Shown here: piece by piece, positions 57,458 to 64,000 of the stretch | Layout of the letters: each line of letters starts with the position of its first letter | How positions within the stretch are numbered: position 1 is the first letter of the stretch | NCBI RefSeq assembly: GCF_000002425.4 | Contig: NC_037257.1 | Location: 15,145,619 to 15,209,618, forward strand | DNA: 64,000 nucleotides | Origin: Physcomitrium patens | Taxonomy: Eukaryota > Streptophyta > Bryopsida > Funariales > Funariaceae | Reading direction: 5' to 3' | Made by a program: the position numbers and the translations under genes | The notes under the pieces: model-generated | Seen by the model: the letters and a program-made list of their open reading frames with translations, nothing else | What the model was told of the DNA's origin: nothing | Database searches by the model: none

Positions 57458-58343
57458 AAAACCGTCGTAGCACAGCGACAGCAACTACAGAGGAGGATTT
57501 AGTAATGTCAAATAGGACCACTATGGCCTTCGAATCCGAAAATTGGAGCTTTCTGGTCTTCGGCTATGGCATTCTCGTCAGCTTGCTGCAGCTCTCCCGC
57601 AATAGAGAGTAAAGTGTTCATTCCCTCGCCAACCCTCAGATTGTGGGCCGATGAGAACTGCTCATCAAGCAATCCATCCCGACCAGCCCTTTTCTCGACC
57701 CATCACTTTGAATAGCGACAAAAGTAGCCTATCCAAAAACCCATCAAACAACAATGAATCAATGAATAAGGTTTGATACACTACGGTACTGAGCCCGAGT
57801 GATTGGAACCCACGAACTCAGATGTTCACCGCCCGTGTGGGTGAATTTCAGCTCGATTGACTGCTCCAGAAGAAATTTGTGAGGTAATCGGCGGCTACCG
57901 TGCAGGTCAGGATTGTGCGGACGTCGGCATTGCCAGCGTGGAAAGGATCTCACGGCGACAAAACCCACAAAAGGGATTAAATGTCGATCACTTACCCTTC
58001 TACCTCACAGATATTGACTCTCTTGCGATCATCCACACCATGGCGGAAGCACAGGCACACAGCACATTACGATAGCGTTATGTGAAGGAAGTAGTAGAGG
58101 GCTACGAAGTGGGTTTCGGAGTGAAAGCAGTCACATATTAGTGCCGCAAAAGCATGAACAAGACCACAGAGTTGCATTGTGAGCATCATTGCAAGGTGAA
58201 CCATGATGCCGAAGTTTTTGGGTTGATTTGTGGGCATGTGAGCTTGAGGGTAGAGTCATTAACAATCTGAGTCTTGGTCTAATAATCTCTCCGGATTAGT
58301 GCACGTTTGTGTTACGAAATTCCCTAAATCAGGACAAAAGTGT
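57458..58343. other. Upstream region of the ABC transporter gene
   Basis: Balanced composition to about 58340. The small frames here (57759-57968 minus, 57857-58075 plus) show no domain. It probably holds the promoter and 5' leader. Confidence 0.4.
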
Positions 58344-58426
58344 GATTGTGAACACAGCATCATATGATGGAGGTTGTGAACATCATGACATAAGATGGAG
58401 ATTGTGAACACAACATCATATGAATG
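58344..58426. repeat. Short tandem repeat, three units of about 28 bp
   Basis: Three neighbouring copies of a unit like TTGTGAACA-C-ATCATATGATGGAG begin near 58345, 58373 and 58401. It lies right at the edge between gene-like DNA and the R-family fragment. Confidence 0.6.
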
Positions 58427-59102
58427 GCATAAACTACTATTATTTGCATTATGAGCTGATCGTACAACTCATAGTTTAATAACTGGTTATATGCCTTCTA
58501 AATTAATGTATGGATAAAAACAAATAATGATAATAGAAGAGATAGTGCCTACATCATGGGGTGTATTACCTTAGAAGGATGATCTTAGTAGAGAATAACT
58601 TTTAGCATTATAGATTCAATAATTAGAAAGAAGACCTAATGATATTGAAGTAGCAATGGAGAGGTTGAAAGAAGCAAGAAAAAAGAATAAAGAAAGATTT
58701 GATAAAAAAACATCAATTATGACCTAAGGTAGTTGAAAATGGTGATTTAGTATTAGTTTATGATAGTAGCTTTGACAATCAACATAGCTCAGTAAAGAAG
58801 CTTGCAAAGAGATGGTTTAGGCCTTATGTTATCAAATAAGTGTATAACAATGGAACATACTTGTTACAAGAACTTGATGGTACAAAATTAAAGATACCTA
58901 TAGCAAGCAAGTTAATCAAGTTATTCAAACAAAGAGGTGAAGACTTTTGTTTTAATAAAAAATAAAATCCATTATAAGAGATTGAGATGGGAGAAGAGGA
59001 GAAAATTGAAGTTCAAGAACTTGACCAAGATGAAGAACTTTTTATATCAATATGATGAAGACAACCTAGTGCATGCTAGAAGATGCACAAGTTCAAGGTA
59101 GA
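58427..59102 (+). pseudogene. Integrase C-terminal part of an R-family element
   Basis: Plus-strand translation matches 12015-12500 of the complete R element: the GYMPS-LM-GQ block, LERRPNDIEVAMERLK, GDLVLVYDSSFDNQHSS and KRWFRPYV (the GPY/F motif with G changed to R), then LDGTKLKIPIAS. Stops such as TAG for Trp or Gln interrupt. Everything upstream is missing, so the copy is 5'-truncated or rearranged. Confidence 0.75.
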
Positions 59103-59620
59103 TGTCATGATGTAACATAGCTAATAGATAAAAGAGTAAATAAATATCATATTATAGAAGATCTTATTTCAAGATATAGTAGCAAATTATCTTCAAAATA
59201 TAGATAATAGTTAAAAGGTACTCAAATTAAAAGTACATATACTACTTTTCTATAAAATAGGCTTCTATTTACTTTGTAGGACCATAAATAAGGCAAAATA
59301 AGATAGATTAGATAAAGAAATGATATAGGCATATGTAAAAGAAATTTAGGAGTTTATTTTAGTAAAAATTATCTCAAAAAAATAAGAATTGATATCCAAA
59401 AAGAAATGATTGCCAACCAGGGTTGAAATCAAACCTCAAGGCACAAAATTATATATCTATGGTGATTCTAGGATTTTTTTGCAAATCCAAGAGTGGAGTT
59501 TGAAAGAAGACTTTATAAGATTTTTTTAAGAATAGATTTTGAGAAATTTGAATTTGTATTTATTTTATAAGAGCTTTGCAAAGTTAAAATTGTTTTGGTG
59601 AATTTGGTTTTGTGAAATAT

Positions 59621-59664
<44 letters not shown>

Positions 59665-60546
59665 AAAAAAAATTATAAGTTTGATAATAGATCTATAGTC
59701 AAAAAAATTTAGATTTGTGATTATAGTTTCTTTTATTATGTACTATAAATTTGAGTATGATCAAATGGTTAGATTGAAGGTCATTGAAGTTTAAGTAGGT
59801 TGGAGTCTTAGAAATAGGATTTTGAGGGTTAGTGAGGATTTTTAAGATTTTTAGTGGTCTACTAGTTGAATTGAAGTGAAATTTATAATATGGATAGTAG
59901 ACTTGATTTCTAACATATATATGAATTTTGAGAGGTATTTAACGATGGAATTAAGACATTTTAGCTTAGAAAGATTAATATAAAGATTGGAGATGGAGGC
60001 TGATCAACACCTGAGTGAATTTTAGGATTTATCTTCTATTTAGTAAGTTTTATCTTTTTAAAATCATTTGTGCTAGTTCCAAGCTTAATTATTAAGAGGT
60101 GTGCAAAATTTGAATTTAAATCAATAATTTAATTATTAGTTATAGAAGTTTCAATTTGATTAAAAAATATTATAAATTTATTTAATATTAAAGGTTGGTT
60201 TAGTATCTATGATTAATTTAGGATTTATCTAAGATTTTTTTAGGATTTTATTAAAGATTTTTTAGGCTTTGATTAAAATTTCCTTAAGATTTCATTAGGA
60301 TTTTTGAAGATTGATTAGGATTTTATTAAGATTCAATTAAGATTTTTTTAGTATTTTTTATATTTTTTATAATTTATTTGAAAATTTAATTGAACTTAAT
60401 GAATGTTTGATTATGTTTTTTAATCTTTAATTATAATTTATATATGATCCTATTAGAGTTGTTAGGAATTATTATTGCAATTTTCTTTTATCTTCTACAG
60501 CCATGTATTCAATACATTTTCATGAAAGACTTTACATAATATGACA
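59103..60546 (+). repeat. 3' LTR of the truncated R-family element
   Basis: Starts TGTCATGATGTAACA after a GGTAGA purine end and finishes TACATAATATGACA, matching both ends of the 5416-6736 LTR. 1,444 bp. Includes a (TA)n run at about 59625-59660 and degenerate AAGATTTTATTAGGATT repeats at about 60210-60370. It is inserted in the LTR of the chromovirus to its right. Confidence 0.75.
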
Positions 60547-63500
60547 ATGAGTAAAGTCAAAATCATTTCTATTAAGTTTTTAGAAAGCTTTTCTAAAAGT
60601 TATTATGAAATTAATCTATATTTATCTATTTTTACTTAATCATATAGATAATTATTGGAATAAGTACATATATTTGTGACATTACCTTCTTTCTAGAGAC
60701 AAGTTCTACAAAGAGCAATCATCATCTTTTATAGATCTTTTTTTTTTCATCTTCATTTTTATGGATGTTATTGATGAAGAGCCTCAATCCTCTTTTTTTC
60801 ATTTACAAGATTTTTTGCTAGTTCCCATATGTATTCATTAATATTATAGCCACACCAATAAATAAGATATTTCAATCTATTTTAGCGCCATCTTGAATCT
60901 AAGACTTCTTCTACCTTGAATGCTTGATTATTATCTATTTTTATAGGAAGAAGTAGCATTTATCTTCTTCTCAAAATATTCATTGTCTTATATGGCTTAA
61001 AAGAAACATGTGGAATATGAGATGAATCTTCATAGACTCCAATAGACATAATCAACAAGCATTAAGATCAACTTATTTACAAATAAAAAAGGTCCAAGCT
61101 TATGATAGTCCAACTTGTCACAAGAATAAGTAGTCTTGATATTGCGATAAAGTAACCATACCTTGTGACTCATATTGAATTATGATTGTTCTTTGCAATA
61201 GACATTCATATTGATCTTTATTATTCTTGAACTTCTCTTAAGTACACCTTCATTATTGCATGTAGCTTTGAGAAATAATTTACTAATTCTTTTGCTATAG
61301 GATTATCAACTTTTGAAAAGTTAAAAATATCAAGTTGTAGATGATAACCATAATTGGCAAAGAAAGGCTTTTGTTGACTAGAAGAATGTATAAAATTATT
61401 ATATACAAACTTTGTTAATAGCAAAAGAATTATCAAATCATTTTGATGATAGTTAATGGTACATCTCAAATACTGCTTCAAGACTTGATTCACATATTTT
61501 GTTTGTCCATTAGTATGAGGATGAAAAGCCAAAGAGAGCTTCATATTCATCTTTAAAATCTTACAAAAGATTCTTCAAAATCTTGATACAAATTTAATTC
61601 TTTTTTTTAATATAATATCTTTGAACAATCCGTGATAGCGATAGATATTGTAAAAAAAAAGCTTAGTCATTCCTTCATCTATAATGTATTTTATATATAA
61701 TATAAAATGAACCATTTTAGTATCACAATCTATTATTACAAATGTACAATTATACAAACTTGAAACTCAAAGATCTTTAATGAAATCCATAGAAATAAAA
61801 TATCATGTTTGTTCCAAAATAGGTAATGGTTGAAGAAGTCCATATAATCAATGAACAAGAATTTTTAATCTTGAAAAAATATCATTTAATTGTATAAAAT
61901 CTTTAATTACCTTTCACATTTGAGGCTACTAAAAGTCTCTTGATATTAGCTCTAAAATCTTGTTGTATCCAAAATGTTTGTTTGCTAGACAGTTATGACA
62001 AGCTTAGAGAACATATAATCATACTTCACCTTCTAGAAAATATAATTGTCCCTCAAAATAGAATAAATTATTCTTAAATTTAAATTTAAAAGTATCACGA
62101 GACTTAAAAGAATTATTCTTTATATTATAAATAAGAAAATCAAAGAATATATTCAATTGAATTTACTTGAATAATATTGAATCAATAATTACTATTGATT
62201 TTATTATTCAAAGATGAAAATACTTTGGCTTCAAGAGAACTATTCTTGGTTCATCAAAGGATGCATCTCATTCTTTTGATGCAAGATAAAAAAAAATCTA
62301 GAAAAGACATTTGACAAACCTTATTATTTTCTAGATTGATAAGTAATCTTAAAATCAAATCTTAATAAAGACATGCTCAAACGGACTTGATGACAATTCA
62401 AAATATATGCAAATATGAAATACTTTAGCTTCTTGTGATTTATATATAGTCATTAGAGTCAAGGCATCTTTGAAATAATGATGTCATTCTTCAAATCAAT
62501 GTATGATTGCAAGAAGCTCTTTATTGTGGATCTTATAATTAATCTTGGTTGCTAAAAATTTCTTAGAATAAAAAGCTATTATGTGGAACTTGTCATATGA
62601 TCCTATTTGTGATAGAACATCATCCATAGCAAAGTTTGATGTATCTATTCCCATAAAAAAATATCTTAGAGAAGTTTATAAAATATTAGATTAAAGCAAA
62701 AATAAATATTATTTTTAAGGTTTGAAAAGATGTTTTAGTATCTTTGCTCTACTTAGATTTGTTTTTATATATCATACATATAAAAAGAATTGTAATTTGA
62801 AAAAAATTCTTGATAAAGATCCTATAATAATTAAAAAAATGTCAAAAAATATTTCACATCTTTGATTATTTTTGGAATCTTTTAATCTATGATAGTTTGA
62901 ACTTTTGGATCTATTATTGGTCTTTTATTTGAAATGATGTACCTTAAAAAGTCAATTAGAATAATATAAAATACATATTTTTTATCTTAGCATATAATCA
63001 TGCATCTATAAGTTTTTGTAACACATGACAAAGATGATATTATATAATATTTATGTTCTTTTGTATTATTAGAATAAATTAGAATATTATCTAAATAACA
63101 AAAAATAAAATAATTTTAAAAATTATAAAAAAACAACATTCATGACATGTTGAAAAGCAACTTGTACATTTATGAATCTAAAAGGCATGAAATTATATTT
63201 GAAATATCCATATTTAGTTCAAAATATAATTTTTTATTCATTTCTTACTTTAATGAAGACTAAGTTGTATGCTCTTTATAGATCTATTATTGTATATATC
63301 TTTACTTGATTAAGTTGGTCAAGAAGTCTTAAAATCAAAGAAAAAGAATACATATTTTTTATCGTGATCTTCTTAAAGTCCTCAATAATATATGCACATC
63401 CGTAGATATCCATGAATTTTCTTTATAAATAAGATAGGAGTTCCTATTAGATAATTTGAATGGTGTGTGAAGTTCTTAATCAAGTTCTTGTCAATGTACT

Positions 63501-64000
63501 CTTTTATTATAGCCAATTCATTTTACAATAAGTTATAGATTGGTATGAATGATAGTTGAGCTACTTCTTGTAAATCAATTGAACAATAATAGGATTGATG
63601 TTCTAAAAGAATATCTACATTCTTTTTTTCAAAAATATCTTAGAAATGTTAATATTCGTTAAGAATATCACTTGATGTCTTTCTACCATTAGAAATAAGC
63701 ATGGCATATATAACAAAAGATAACCTTTTTTTTGTCATAGTAATAAAAAAATTTGTACCTACTAGTAAGGGTTTGGATATACTATACTTATGTATTTCTA
63801 TTTGACTAGTAGAATTTTGAATCAAACTACAAGAAAAATTAAAGTTACAAGAAATCCAATCTATTTGAGGATCATACTTTTTTTAACCATAATAATCTTA
63901 AAATAATTAAATCAAAAGAAGATCTTATGACATTAAATATTATGATGCTATTATAATCTTTAATTGCTATATTTAAAAGAATAATGTCATGAATAATATC
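60547..64000 (-). mobile_element. Minus-strand chromovirus, cut by the window end (element C)
   Basis: The partial LTR 60547-60690 matches 25075-25205. On the minus strand follow a chromodomain region (about 60860-60960), integrase (61000-62120), RNase H (about 62480-62680), RT (about 62690-63470) and the protease-RT linker (63700-63900). 61221-61550 is the integrase core piece with FHPHTNGQTKYVNQ, in which the catalytic Glu is replaced by Lys. The RT active-site box reads Y-L-D-N. 61575-61757 is another integrase piece. Gag and the 5' LTR would lie right of the window. Confidence 0.7.

Overview
The window looks like nuclear DNA of a land plant, most likely a bryophyte such as a moss. This is inferred from three things: a plant-type tRNA-Tyr gene with a short intron, a plastid-type ABCD2-like transporter gene, and an EMB1270-like PPR gene, all compact genes with short introns. 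They sit as islands of more balanced base composition in very AT-rich DNA full of decayed Ty3/gypsy retrotransposons. The exact species cannot be told from the sequence.

Layout. 1-25,205 is a nested pile of Ty3/gypsy elements. A minus-strand element (81-495, continuing at 16,506-18,720) is split by a plus-strand chromovirus (496-16,505). That chromovirus is itself interrupted by a minus-oriented solo LTR (2,819-4,140) and by a complete 8.6-kb element of a second family (5,416-14,005). Further right lie another integrase fragment, a truncated LTR, and a minus-strand chromovirus (20,268-25,205) whose right LTR carries a nested solo LTR (24,552-24,900). 25,206-31,900 is AT-rich non-coding DNA with simple and tandem repeats. 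32,398-34,076 is a short two-exon PPR gene. 34,077-38,750 holds no recognised gene. 38,775-38,981 carries tRNA-Leu and tRNA-Tyr close together on the minus strand. 39,812-40,456 (minus) is a GNAT N-acetyltransferase gene. Its upstream region has an inverted duplicate at 41,640-43,445, interrupted by another solo LTR. 44,827-50,849 is a decayed but structurally complete chromovirus with a perfect target-site duplication. 52,446-57,457 (minus) is a ten-exon ABCD2-like ABC transporter gene. 58,427-60,546 is the 3' end of a second-family element, and 60,547-64,000 is one more minus-strand chromovirus running off the window.

The most interesting signals are regulatory and structural. (1) The LTRs of the 496-16,505 chromovirus and the solo LTR at 24,552-24,900 carry arrays of heat-shock-element pentamers in strict 5-bp phase upstream of a TATA box. 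This suggests heat-responsive Ty3/gypsy elements analogous to ONSEN. (2) The second family (here called R) has 1,321-bp LTRs packed with CCAAT boxes, makes 4-bp target duplications, lacks a chromodomain and ends in an acidic tail. (3) The GNAT upstream region has been duplicated in inverted orientation. (4) The PPR gene keeps only the N-terminal part of a normally much longer protein. (5) The two tRNA genes look dicistronic. All retroelement copies are dead, and their stop codons are nearly all of the kind made by C-to-T change, as expected from long-term cytosine methylation.
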